A DNA stretch of 64,000 bases, from NCBI RefSeq assembly GCF_000829465.1, contig NZ_JXAL01000006.1, positions 154,437-218,436 on the forward strand, given 5' to 3'. The DNA is from Cohnella kolymensis. GTDB taxonomy: Bacteria; Bacillota; Bacilli; Paenibacillales; Paenibacillaceae. The position numbers and the translations under genes were made by a program. The notes beneath the pieces are model-generated. The model saw only the letters and a program-made list of their open reading frames with translations. It was not told where the DNA came from and made no database searches. Positions 8,634 to 16,323 of this stretch are shown piece after piece (within the stretch, counting starts at the first letter, position 1; each line of letters begins with the position of its first letter).

Positions 8634-9530
8634 ATGCCGCTTCGTGTTACGCCGGGCATGATACACGATCAAATGGTACGTAACTTAAACAAAAATTTGC
8701 ACCGGATGAGCGGAGCGCAAACGGAACTGACCACCGGCCGCAGAATCAACAAGCCGTCGGACGACCCCATTGGCATCACTTATGCGCTTCGATATCGAAG
8801 CGAATTGTCGATGAACGATCAGTACCAACGTAACTTAACGGCTGCTCAATCATCGGTGGAACATGTGGATAATGTCCTAGGTCAAGTAAATGATTTGATG
8901 CAGCGGGTCAAAGAATTAACTATTCAAGGCGCAAATGGTACGAATCCTGCAGAGGCGCGTCAAGCTATTAAAAGTGAATTGGACGTGATATATGATCACC
9001 TTATTACTATTGGTAATGATCAAATCAACGGCAAATACACTTTTAATGGCCAACTGACACAAACCGCACCTTATGATGCTGTTACGGCAGGTACCATCGA
9101 CACCGACGACCAACAGATTAAGTTGCCGGTGGCACCCGGCATCGAGATCGGTACGAACATGACCGGTAACCAGGTATTCGGTAAGAGCACGGACACCGAC
9201 AATCTGTTTACAGTGGTAAAGCAAATCCGAGCTGCGTTCAACTTGAACGACGGCGCTGCCGCTGCTGCACTATTAAGCAAAGTAGATTCCCGTTATAACG
9301 CACTTTTATCAATCCGTTCTGAAGTGGGAGCACGTGCTAACCGGATTGATATGTTAGATAACAGAAACAAAGATCTCGACATCACATTAAACAACTTGAG
9401 TGGAAAAACGGAAGACGCCGATATTGCTGACGCCACCATTCGTCTGAAGCGAGATGAAAACGTCTATCAAGCTTCATTATCGGTCGGTGCCCGAATTATT
9501 CAGCCAAGCCTTGTCGATTATTTAAAATAA
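8634..9530 (+). CDS. flgL: FlgL, hook-associated protein 3
   Basis: 298 aa, flagellin-like hook-filament junction protein. The N-terminal helix contains RMSGAQTELTTGRRINKPSDDPIGITYALRYRSEL, and the C-terminus is rich in alpha-helix like flagellin D0/D1. The ATG at 8634 follows GAGGTGATTGTCC; an in-frame TTG two codons earlier is less well placed. It exports with FlgK through the FlgN chaperone. Confidence 0.95.
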   Translation: MPLRVTPGMIHDQMVRNLNKNLHRMSGAQTELTTGRRINKPSDDPIGITYALRYRSELSMNDQYQRNLTAAQSSVEHVDNVLGQVNDLMQRVKELTIQGANGTNPAEARQAIKSELDVIYDHLITIGNDQINGKYTFNGQLTQTAPYDAVTAGTIDTDDQQIKLPVAPGIEIGTNMTGNQVFGKSTDTDNLFTVVKQIRAAFNLNDGAAAAALLSKVDSRYNALLSIRSEVGARANRIDMLDNRNKDLDITLNNLSGKTEDADIADATIRLKRDENVYQASLSVGARIIQPSLVDYLK

Positions 9531-9558
9531 ACTAAGCAGACGAAAGAGCGGTGGAAGA

Positions 9559-10128
9559 ATGGAATTTCTCCGCTTGTCGATTCACCAAACAATGGGGCGG
9601 ATCGGGATGGAAAGCAGGCCGGGACAATCGGAAATCCGATCGCCGTCAGGTCAATTGGATATCACTTCGCCATCTGCACATCTGCAAATTCGGCAGCCTA
9701 AAGGCGAACTGCAAATTGACTCATCTGCCGCATTAAAAGCACTAGCGCTTGGTGGTCCGATAGAGACAGGTGAAATGCTCACGGAGCAAGCAAATGAACG
9801 GGCTATGCAAGCTATAGCACGCATCGCACAAAAAGGCGACCGAATGGCTCAAATCACTAACAAGAATGATGCGGTGGCGGATTTAGCAATGAATGCCATG
9901 GAAGATGATGCAGAGGGTCTTCGGGTGACGGGGCCGGCTTCTTATATGAATATAAGCTTGAACTACATACCTCATGCGGCGGAAATCGAGATTACTGCTC
10001 AGCATCCAAGTATAGAGTACACACCGTCCAGGCCGGAGATTAACTACACTCCCGGTAACGTAAAAATCTATGTGGACCAAATGAACAGTATTCGAATGTG
10101 GGTTAGCAGTTACGATCTTTACGCATAG
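9559..10128 (+). CDS. DUF6470 (YviE-type) flagellar-operon protein
   Basis: 189 aa. The N-terminal half alternates short beta-like units (SPSGQLDITSPSAHLQIRQPKGELQIDSS), and the C-terminal half repeats EIEITAQHPSIEYTPSRPEINYTPGNVKIY. B. subtilis YviE sits at the same place between flgL and fliW. No biochemical role is known to me. No signal peptide or membrane segment. Confidence 0.85.
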   Translation: MEFLRLSIHQTMGRIGMESRPGQSEIRSPSGQLDITSPSAHLQIRQPKGELQIDSSAALKALALGGPIETGEMLTEQANERAMQAIARIAQKGDRMAQITNKNDAVADLAMNAMEDDAEGLRVTGPASYMNISLNYIPHAAEIEITAQHPSIEYTPSRPEINYTPGNVKIYVDQMNSIRMWVSSYDLYA

Positions 10129-10199
10129 AGCTACCAACGCGGGATCGCGTCGATAGCTCATTTTTCTTTTATCTGTGCCAGATTATGGGGGGACATCGC

Positions 10200-10652
10200 A
10201 TGTGGCAGTCTTTGATTGGTAAAACAATTAATATGAATGGCTCGATCCTCGGCTTTCCCGAACTAAATGTCTTTGGAATACAGCCGGTGGATGATTCGAA
10301 TGATCAGTCACCATTTGCTTACCTGCAAAGCCAAGAACAACAGGAAATAGGTTTTTTGGTGGTCGATCCATTTACGTTCTTCCCGCACTATGAACTTGAA
10401 TTGTCGGATCGGGATAAGTCGGAACTGGAGGTTGCAGATTCTCAAGAGGTTGCTGTACTTGGAATCGTGTCAATTGCACGTCCTTTTGAGAGCTCAACGG
10501 TAAATCTCATGGCCCCGCTTTTAATTAATGTAAGCAAATTTACAGGACGTCAGCTCGTCTTGCCTCCAGATACTCCTTACCAGACAAAGACTCCGATTTT
10601 CGCCGCAAAGTATGAGAAAGGTGGCAATCCGGATGCTCATACTAACACGTAA
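10200..10652 (+). CDS. fliW: FliW, flagellin-binding CsrA antagonist
   Basis: 150 aa. FliW binds CsrA when flagellin is scarce and so frees hag translation. The family core ILGFPELNVFGIQPV, then FLVVDPFTFFPHYELEL is present. The ATG at 10200 follows the GGGGGGA stretch; the ATG at 10185 lies in front of that SD. The end overlaps csrA by 20 bases, so the antagonist and its target are translationally coupled. Confidence 0.93.
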   Translation: MWQSLIGKTINMNGSILGFPELNVFGIQPVDDSNDQSPFAYLQSQEQQEIGFLVVDPFTFFPHYELELSDRDKSELEVADSQEVAVLGIVSIARPFESSTVNLMAPLLINVSKFTGRQLVLPPDTPYQTKTPIFAAKYEKGGNPDAHTNT

Positions 10653-10884
10653 AAAGGGACAATCCATCGTCATCGATGATGAGATAGAATTATTTATTTC
10701 TGAGATCGAAGGTGAACAAGTTAAAATCGGGATTCGTGCACCCTCGGAGATTAAGATTTACCGAAAAGAAGTGTTGGATGCAATTCGCGAAAATAATAGA
10801 GAGTCACTAGCAACCCCAACTCAATTGGGAGCTTTAAAAGATCTGATCAAAGGTATGGATGCACCTTCTAATAATTCGAAATAA
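10633..10884 (+). CDS. csrA: CsrA, translational regulator of flagellin
   Basis: 83 aa with the standard CsrA core MLILTRKKGQSIVIDDEIEL and VKIGIRAPSEIKIYRKEV. The homodimer binds GGA motifs in the hag leader and blocks its SD. The C-terminal tail is longer than the usual 60-75 aa core. ATG at 10633 inside the fliW end, with a GGTGG-type SD. The hag leader immediately downstream carries two matching GGA sites. Confidence 0.95.
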   Translation: MLILTRKKGQSIVIDDEIELFISEIEGEQVKIGIRAPSEIKIYRKEVLDAIRENNRESLATPTQLGALKDLIKGMDAPSNNSK

Positions 10885-10897
10885 TTTCGACAAGCTA

Positions 10898-10924
10898 TAA
10901 CAAAATGGAAAACACTGCCGATAT
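10898..10924 (+). promoter_or_regulatory. SigD-type promoter of hag
   Basis: TAAC (10898-10901), 15 bases, GCCGATAT (10917-10924): an almost perfect flagellar sigma promoter. Confidence 0.8.
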
Positions 10925-10935
10925 ATATATCGAGA

Positions 10936-10975
10936 GCTCACACGGAAGTGAGCCGTCACACATCCAAGGAGGAGT
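10936..10975 (+). promoter_or_regulatory. CsrA-binding hairpin and SD in the hag leader
   Basis: A perfect 6-bp stem GCTCAC/GTGAGC presents ACGGAA in its loop (10936-10953), the classic CsrA site. A second GGA-rich site, CAAGGAGGA, is the hag SD itself about 12 bases further on. This is the arrangement known from B. subtilis hag. Confidence 0.75.
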
Positions 10976-10981
10976 TAAGCA

Positions 10982-11794
10982 ATGATTATCAACCACAACC
11001 TGAACGCCATGAACGCTCACCGCAACCTGTCGTTCAACAATGTCCAGCAAGGTAAATCCAGTGAAAAACTTTCGTCAGGCTTCCGCATCAACCGTGCAGC
11101 CGACGATGCAGCAGGCCTCTCGATCTCCGAGAAAATGCGTGCACAAATCAAGTCATTGAGCCAGGCACAACGCAATACTCAAGACGGTGTTTCAATGGTT
11201 CAAACCGCTGAAGGCGCAATGAATGAAGCTTCCGACATGCTGACTCGTATGAAGGAATTGGCTACCCAAGCTAATAGTGGCACTTACAACGCTGACGACA
11301 TTACAGCTATGGACAATGAGTATCAAAAGTTGAAAGCCTCAATTACTGACATTGCTACTAACACCACGTTTAACGGAATTGCCTTGCTTGATACCACTGC
11401 TACCGCTGTAAAAATTCAAACGGGTGATGCTGCTGCTGTGCAAGTCAATGTTGCCCTGGATACGATTGATTTGGACACGATAGCAGGGACGTTGGGTGCC
11501 GCTCTAACTGCGGCTACTGCGGGAGCAGAAATGACTGCAGTTGATACAGCTATTAAAGCGGTAAACACTGCACGTTCTGAGCTTGGGGCAACTCAAAATC
11601 AACTAGAGCACATCTCCAATAACTTGGGTGCAACAACGGAAAACTTGCAAGCTTCCGAATCGCGCATCCGCGACACCGACATGGCCAAGGAAATGATGAG
11701 CTACACGAAATTCAACATCCTGCAGCAAGCTGCTACAGCTATGTTGGCACAAGCGAACCAAGCTCCTCAAGGCGTTCTGCAATTGCTTCGTTAA
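10982..11794 (+). CDS. hag: Flagellin
   Basis: 270 aa filament subunit. Conserved D0/D1 N-terminus (MIINHNLNAMNAHRNL, GFRINRAADDAAGLSISEKMRAQI) and C-terminus (TDMAKEMMSYTKFNILQQAATAMLAQANQAPQGVLQLLR) with only a short Thr/Ala-rich middle, so surface domains D2/D3 are essentially missing. Codon use is regular, as in a highly expressed gene. Own SigD-type promoter, a CsrA-controlled leader and a strong terminator make it a separate unit. Confidence 0.97.
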   Translation: MIINHNLNAMNAHRNLSFNNVQQGKSSEKLSSGFRINRAADDAAGLSISEKMRAQIKSLSQAQRNTQDGVSMVQTAEGAMNEASDMLTRMKELATQANSGTYNADDITAMDNEYQKLKASITDIATNTTFNGIALLDTTATAVKIQTGDAAAVQVNVALDTIDLDTIAGTLGAALTAATAGAEMTAVDTAIKAVNTARSELGATQNQLEHISNNLGATTENLQASESRIRDTDMAKEMMSYTKFNILQQAATAMLAQANQAPQGVLQLLR

Positions 11795-11814
11795 TTATTT
11801 GCTACCGTTTGAAG

Positions 11815-11848
11815 AAAAAGCTCACAGGATTTTCCTGTGGGCTTTTTT
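11815..11848 (+). terminator. hag terminator
   Basis: AAGCTCACAGGA pairs with TCCTGTGGGCTT across a short TT-containing loop, followed by a T-run. Confidence 0.9.
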
Positions 11849-11882
11849 CTGTTCTCAGGGGCGAAGTTTATTTTAAAAAAAT

Positions 11883-11910
11883 TAAACAAATCGATACTGT
11901 CTTCCGATAT
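11883..11910 (+). promoter_or_regulatory. SigD-type promoter of fliD operon
   Basis: TAAA (11883-11886), 16 bases, TCCGATAT (11903-11910). It would drive fliD-flaG-fliS-fliT. Confidence 0.65.
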
Positions 11911-11954
11911 ACAGGGATATAGGAATATCGGTGATAGGCTAAGGAGGTCATCAT

Positions 11955-13781
11955 ATGGTGATGCGTATACCCGGTCTGGGTTCAGGGATGGACATTGAAA
12001 GTATGGTCAAAGGTTTGATGAACGCTGAGCGGATTCCGCTGGACAGGATCAATCAGAAGAAGCAACTTCTGACTTGGAAAACTGATCAGTATCGGGAGAT
12101 TAACGCGAAGATGGCTGCCCTTCGATCGGCGATGAACGATTTCCGGTACGGCTCCCTATTCTCGCTGATGAAAGCCACCTCAGCAGATCCGGCTAAAGTA
12201 GCAGTATCGGCTTCCGGCACGGCCAATCCGGTCAATCACAGCATGATCGTCGATTCTTTGGCATCTGCTGCCCGTTTAGTCGGAGGACAGATCACTCCGA
12301 CAGCCCAGTATGGATTGATGGCGGGAACAGCATTGAGCACATCAACCGTTATCGATGCGAGCAATAACCAGCTTAACGTGACCTTTGACGGCACGTCTCG
12401 GACAATAACACTAGCTTTACAAACATATAATGAAGCATCCCTTCAAGCCGAGCTCCAAACCCAACTGAATCAGACGTTTGGAAACGGAAGGTTAACAGTC
12501 GGGTTAGACGCGGGTAATCAATTGTCTATTACTCCCAACGGCGTTGAAGGCTCATTATCACAGGTAAAAGTCACTGCGGTAGCCGCAAATGGCGGATTGG
12601 TCGCTCTTGGTTTTCAGGATCAGCAAACGTATAAATTCGATCCGAATCAAGGACTAGATACCCAATCGAATAAACTCTCTGCCACACTAACCGGAACGTC
12701 TTTTACAGTCAACGGAGTGACCATCACTTACAATGCAACGGATAGTTTGCAAAGCATTATCAACAGAGTAAACAGCTCTGCGGCAGGTGTTAACATGAGC
12801 TATGATCCTTTGGCGGACAAGCTTGTTGTCACCAGTAAATCTACGGGCTCTACATCCCAAGTGATTGTAACTGACGAAACGGGCGGTAATTTTAGCACCA
12901 TTTTTAATGTATCCGGCTCTGTAACACCGGGTACCGATGCGAAAGTAACCATTGATGGGGTCACCACCTATCGTAATACCAATCAGTTTACATTGGATGG
13001 CGTTACCTATACTTTAAATGGGACTACGACCGGCCCGATCTCCATTGGTATTACGACAGATATAGATGCGACCGTAGCGAAGATTAAGGATTTTGTCACT
13101 AAATATAATGACTTGGTTGGGCTGATGAATACCCGATACAACGAGCAAAAATATCGCGACTTCGCTCCTTTGACTGATGAGCAGAAATCGGCGATGAAGG
13201 ACAACGATATCGCGAATTGGCAAGCGAAGGCGCAAAGCGGGTTGTTGTCCAGAGATAGTCAGTTGGCTGCTATACGTTCCGACTTGCGATCATTGACCAC
13301 GCGCCAAGTCCAGAATACCCAGAGCAGCTACAATGCTCTGTACCAAATCGGAATTACAACAGCACCGTATTCGGCTGGACAACAAAATGAGGCCGGCAAG
13401 CTTGTTATAGACGAAGGTAAACTGCGCAAAGCGCTTTCGGACGACTCGACTGGAGTCATTAAACTTTTCTCTAATCAACCTGATCCCACCCTGCCTGCCG
13501 CCACGGCCGAGCCTCAGAAAGGTTTGGCACAAGTTCTATTCGAAAAATTGGATACCGGCATAACGAATTTGTCTAAGGTTGCCGGACGTTCCGGCGGAGG
13601 ATATCTCGATCCATCCACAAGCATCGGTAATCAGTTAAAAAAAATGGAAGACCAGATTTTGCAGATGAATGATAGGTTAATCAGGAAAGAAAATTACTAT
13701 TATAATCAGTTTACAGCCATGGACCAGGCTATCCAGAAGGGCAACTCTCAAATGTCATGGCTGTCATCCCAACTCGGTTAG
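11955..13781 (+). CDS. fliD: FliD, filament cap protein
   Basis: 608 aa. It caps the filament and helps flagellin fold at the tip. The N-terminus MRIPGLGSGMDIESMVKGLMNAERIPLDRINQKK and the C-terminal coiled coil (LKKMEDQILQMNDRLIRKENYYYNQFTAMDQAIQ) are typical, with a Thr/Ser-rich middle. ATG 11955 follows AAGGAGGT. First gene of a fliD-flaG-fliS-fliT unit. Confidence 0.95.
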   Translation: MVMRIPGLGSGMDIESMVKGLMNAERIPLDRINQKKQLLTWKTDQYREINAKMAALRSAMNDFRYGSLFSLMKATSADPAKVAVSASGTANPVNHSMIVDSLASAARLVGGQITPTAQYGLMAGTALSTSTVIDASNNQLNVTFDGTSRTITLALQTYNEASLQAELQTQLNQTFGNGRLTVGLDAGNQLSITPNGVEGSLSQVKVTAVAANGGLVALGFQDQQTYKFDPNQGLDTQSNKLSATLTGTSFTVNGVTITYNATDSLQSIINRVNSSAAGVNMSYDPLADKLVVTSKSTGSTSQVIVTDETGGNFSTIFNVSGSVTPGTDAKVTIDGVTTYRNTNQFTLDGVTYTLNGTTTGPISIGITTDIDATVAKIKDFVTKYNDLVGLMNTRYNEQKYRDFAPLTDEQKSAMKDNDIANWQAKAQSGLLSRDSQLAAIRSDLRSLTTRQVQNTQSSYNALYQIGITTAPYSAGQQNEAGKLVIDEGKLRKALSDDSTGVIKLFSNQPDPTLPAATAEPQKGLAQVLFEKLDTGITNLSKVAGRSGGGYLDPSTSIGNQLKKMEDQILQMNDRLIRKENYYYNQFTAMDQAIQKGNSQMSWLSSQLG

Positions 13782-13795
13782 GGAGGAACAACTAA

Positions 13796-14188
13796 ATGAT
13801 AACTAATTCAAATCCGTTTCTGCCAACCCAGCAGATGTCTGTGGGCACAGTTTCATATCATTCACCCGCTGCCCCCATTGCGGAGCTTGGTACGTTTTCC
13901 TCAAAAGCACCCCCAGTAGAGCTAATGAAAAAGCAGAAATTTGAGTTATCCATTGCCGACGAAGCGGTGGTACATGTTTTAGAGAAAATTAACCGTCAAC
14001 TGGCGGGCATTCCAAGAGAAGTGGAATACAACTTTCACAGGCAGGACGGACAAGTGGTGATCAAAATCATCAACTCGGAAACCAAAGAGGTATTGAAGGA
14101 GATCCCACCTGAGAAGATTTTGGACATGCTCGCCAAGTTTCAAGAAATCAATCGTTCCGCTGGCGCTATAATTGACGAGAAAAGGTAG
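13796..14188 (+). CDS. flaG: FlaG-family protein (YvyC)
   Basis: 130 aa. The C-terminal FlaG domain is clear: LSIADEAVVHVLEKINRQLAG and VVIKIINSETKEVLKEIPPEKILDMLAKF. The N-terminal third is low-complexity and likely unstructured. It lies between fliD and fliS; in other bacteria FlaG influences filament length. Confidence 0.88.
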   Translation: MITNSNPFLPTQQMSVGTVSYHSPAAPIAELGTFSSKAPPVELMKKQKFELSIADEAVVHVLEKINRQLAGIPREVEYNFHRQDGQVVIKIINSETKEVLKEIPPEKILDMLAKFQEINRSAGAIIDEKR

Positions 14189-14198
14189 GCTGGAATAT

Positions 14199-14579
14199 AT
14201 GAGCGTAAAACCCCAAGAAGTCTATTTGCAAATGCAGGTGAATACCGCTTCGCCGCAGGAGCTTACCTTACTGTTGTATAACGGGCTTATCAAATTTCTC
14301 GGACAATCTCTGGAAGAGACGAAACATGGGAACTATGAGGGCAAAAATAATCATATTATTCGCAGCTTGGACATATTGGACGAATTGTTAATGTCCCTGG
14401 ATCAAAGCTACGAAGTTGCCCAACAGCTTGGATCTCTTTACCTGTTCATGAAAAGCCATTTGGTGGAAGCCAACATCAAAAACAAGGCGGAAAATATTGA
14501 GTTTTGTATTGGTCAGGTGAAGGAGCTGCGGGATACATGGGCGCAAGCAATCAAGCTGGCAAAGCAGAAGCAGGTATAA
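14199..14579 (+). CDS. fliS: FliS, flagellin export chaperone
   Basis: 126 aa four-helix protein: VYLQMQVNTASPQELTLLLYNGLIKFL and the C-terminal VKELRDTWAQAIKLAKQ. It binds the flagellin C-terminus before export. ATG at 14199 (MSVKPQEVYLQ) is chosen over an upstream in-frame ATG inside flaG. It overlaps the start of fliT. Confidence 0.95.
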   Translation: MSVKPQEVYLQMQVNTASPQELTLLLYNGLIKFLGQSLEETKHGNYEGKNNHIIRSLDILDELLMSLDQSYEVAQQLGSLYLFMKSHLVEANIKNKAENIEFCIGQVKELRDTWAQAIKLAKQKQV

Positions 14580-14941
14580 CAACTCCCTCTGTAACGGAAT
14601 CACTGCGTGGGTTATGGCAAGAATTGATCTCGGTAACGCGGCGGTTGGCAGAATTGGATCTTAACGAAGATCAATCTGCCGAAATTTTGATTATCGGACA
14701 ACAACGCCAAGTGGAGTTAAGGGAGCAAATTGATAATATTAAATCAGAAGCGAATGTTTCTCTCCATGTAGACTTGGTTCAAGAATGCCTGGACTTGGAA
14801 CGTCAGTTTCAGATGCACCTTGTAGATGCGCGTGAAAGATATCGCCAACCGCTTAGCAACCTTCAGCAAGCCAACCAGCTAAGAAGGGTTTATACGAACT
14901 TTCAACAATCAGATGGAATTTTCGTGGATAGAAGCCAATAA
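14537..14941 (+). CDS. fliT: FliT-like flagellar chaperone
   Basis: 134 aa, almost entirely helical (SLRGLWQELISVTRRLAELDLNEDQSAEILIIGQQRQVELREQI). Position after fliS and helical content fit FliT, the FliD chaperone. It overlaps the fliS end by 43 bases. ATG 14537 is preceded by AAGGAG at slightly long spacing; the start is not certain. Confidence 0.8.
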   Translation: MGASNQAGKAEAGITTPSVTESLRGLWQELISVTRRLAELDLNEDQSAEILIIGQQRQVELREQIDNIKSEANVSLHVDLVQECLDLERQFQMHLVDARERYRQPLSNLQQANQLRRVYTNFQQSDGIFVDRSQ

Positions 14942-15033
14942 GACAATCTCAATCTAACGAAAATTTTTAGGAAGGTATTACATTAAGAAAAGCCAATGTA
15001 CGTACAAAAACTCATTACGCATCAATGAACTTG

Positions 15034-15062
15034 AAAAACCTCGGAAAAATCCGAGTTTTTTT
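15034..15062 (+). terminator. fliT terminator
   Basis: CTCGGA/TCCGAG stem with an A-rich loop and seven Ts. It closes the flagellar block. Confidence 0.85.
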
Positions 15063-15100
15063 ATATAGTGACACTTACTGAATCCGCTTACAAAAAACCA

Positions 15101-15130
15101 TTGACACCATTATTTCCCTAATGTTATATT
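15101..15130 (+). promoter_or_regulatory. Promoter of the cold-shock gene
   Basis: TTGACA (15101-15106), 18-bp spacer, TATATT (15125-15130). It leaves a leader of about 60 nt before the start codon, common for csp genes, whose leaders often control translation. Confidence 0.7.
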
Positions 15131-15197
15131 CGGGATGTGGGTCAGGCCAAATCGCCTATGTCTTACGTCATTTGAATATGAAGGGAATGTTTAACAG

Positions 15198-15395
15198 ATG
15201 CAAGGTAAAGTAAAATGGTTCAACGCGGAAAAAGGATACGGATTCATCGAGACTGAGGAAGGCGGCGATGTGTTCGTTCACTTCTCCGCAATTCAAATGG
15301 ACGGCTACAAGGCTCTTGAAGAAGGCCAAACTGTAGAGTTTGACATCGTTCAAGGCGCAAGAGGCCCGCAAGCAGCTAACGTTAACAGAGTGTAA
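15198..15395 (+). CDS. csp: Cold-shock protein (CspB/CspA type)
   Basis: 65 aa single OB-fold protein that binds single-stranded RNA and DNA. RNP1 (KGYGFIE) and RNP2 (VFVHFSAI) are both intact, after the family start [13 protein letters not shown]. Monocistronic, with its own promoter and terminator. Confidence 0.96.
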   Translation: MQGKVKWFNAEKGYGFIETEEGGDVFVHFSAIQMDGYKALEEGQTVEFDIVQGARGPQAANVNRV

Positions 15396-15468
15396 TCATT
15401 CCGGCGCTTTTAGCGTCGAAATATAATACAGAGAACAGTAAAACAACGCTTGATTTGCCTGCCACGCC

Positions 15469-15493
15469 ACCCCGGATATTCCGGGGTTTTTTT
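15469..15493 (+). terminator. csp terminator
   Basis: ACCCCGGA/TCCGGGGT stem, three-base loop, T-run. Confidence 0.9.
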
Positions 15494-15551
15494 ATGTTTT
15501 GCACATTATGAGCCAAGTTATCTAAAAATTCAAAATAATTAGCCGAATGTT

Positions 15552-15581
15552 TTGAAACCGTCATCACGGGTGTGGTATCAT
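15552..15581 (+). promoter_or_regulatory. Promoter of hpf
   Basis: TTGAAA (15552-15557), 18 bp, TATCAT (15576-15581). A GTTTTG-N13-GGGTGT string overlaps it and resembles a SigB promoter (GTTTAA / GGGTAT); which one is used cannot be decided here. Confidence 0.5.
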
Positions 15582-15605
15582 GGAATCAGCAAAGGAGGAA
15601 TGCCC

Positions 15606-16163
15606 ATGAGATACACCATTCGTGGCCAACGTATGGAAGTAACAGAAGCTCTTCGTGATTACGTAGAGAAGAAGTTAAGTCGATTGGAACGATATTTTGA
15701 AGCCCCTCCCGAATCAGAAGTACACGTCACACTAAGCGTAACAAAAGGTCAACAAGCCGTCGAAGTCACGATCCCGCTTCCTGGGGCTCTACTACGAGCT
15801 GAGGAGAAAAGGGACGACATGTACGCATCCATCGACTTTGTGGTGGACAAACTGGAACGCCAAATTCGCAAACACAAGACGAAAATGAACCGCAAATTCC
15901 GTCAGACCGGTACATCCATATTATTTAAGGAAGAAGCCATCAACGGCAACAGCGTCAGTACATTAACCCACGATGAAGAAGACGAGTTGGAACTTGTCCG
16001 GACGAAGCGTTTTAATATGAAGCCGATGGATGTTGAAGAAGCGATTCTTCAAATGAATATGGTCGGACACAACTTTTATGTATTTGCCAACACGGACACG
16101 AAGGAAATGAACGTCGTTTACCGCCGGAATGATGGAAAGTACGGGTTGATAGAATCTGTGTGA
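15606..16163 (+). CDS. hpf: Long-form ribosome hibernation promoting factor
   Basis: 185 aa. The N-terminal S30AE/RaiA domain (MRYTIRGQRMEVTEALRDYVEKKLSRLERYF) binds the 30S decoding site. The C-terminal domain (VRTKRFNMKPMDVEEAILQMNMVGHNFYVFANTDTKEMNVVYRR) dimerises to give 100S ribosomes. B. subtilis yvyD is in the same place between fliT and secA. ATG 15606 follows AAAGGAGG. Confidence 0.95.
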   Translation: MRYTIRGQRMEVTEALRDYVEKKLSRLERYFEAPPESEVHVTLSVTKGQQAVEVTIPLPGALLRAEEKRDDMYASIDFVVDKLERQIRKHKTKMNRKFRQTGTSILFKEEAINGNSVSTLTHDEEDELELVRTKRFNMKPMDVEEAILQMNMVGHNFYVFANTDTKEMNVVYRRNDGKYGLIESV

Positions 16164-16176
16164 ACATAACATATGC

Positions 16177-16209
16177 AAAGCCTCGGCATTCATTGCCGGG
16201 GCTTTTTTT
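16177..16209 (+). terminator. hpf terminator
   Basis: AAGCCTCGGCA pairs with TGCCGGGGCTT, followed by a T-run. Confidence 0.88.
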
Positions 16210-16323
16210 GGCGATTTGTTCAAGCATGCGCGTCCGTCGATACCCCTTCCTTGCCCCATTTTCCCCAAACTGATAAAATGAAAGAATACTGTCATACCCG
16301 CAGGAGAGAGGGGTACTACCGAT

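Noticed and set aside
10921..10930. TATATATATA before hag as a SigA promoter
   Set aside because: It lies within and after the clear SigD -10 box and has no matching -35.
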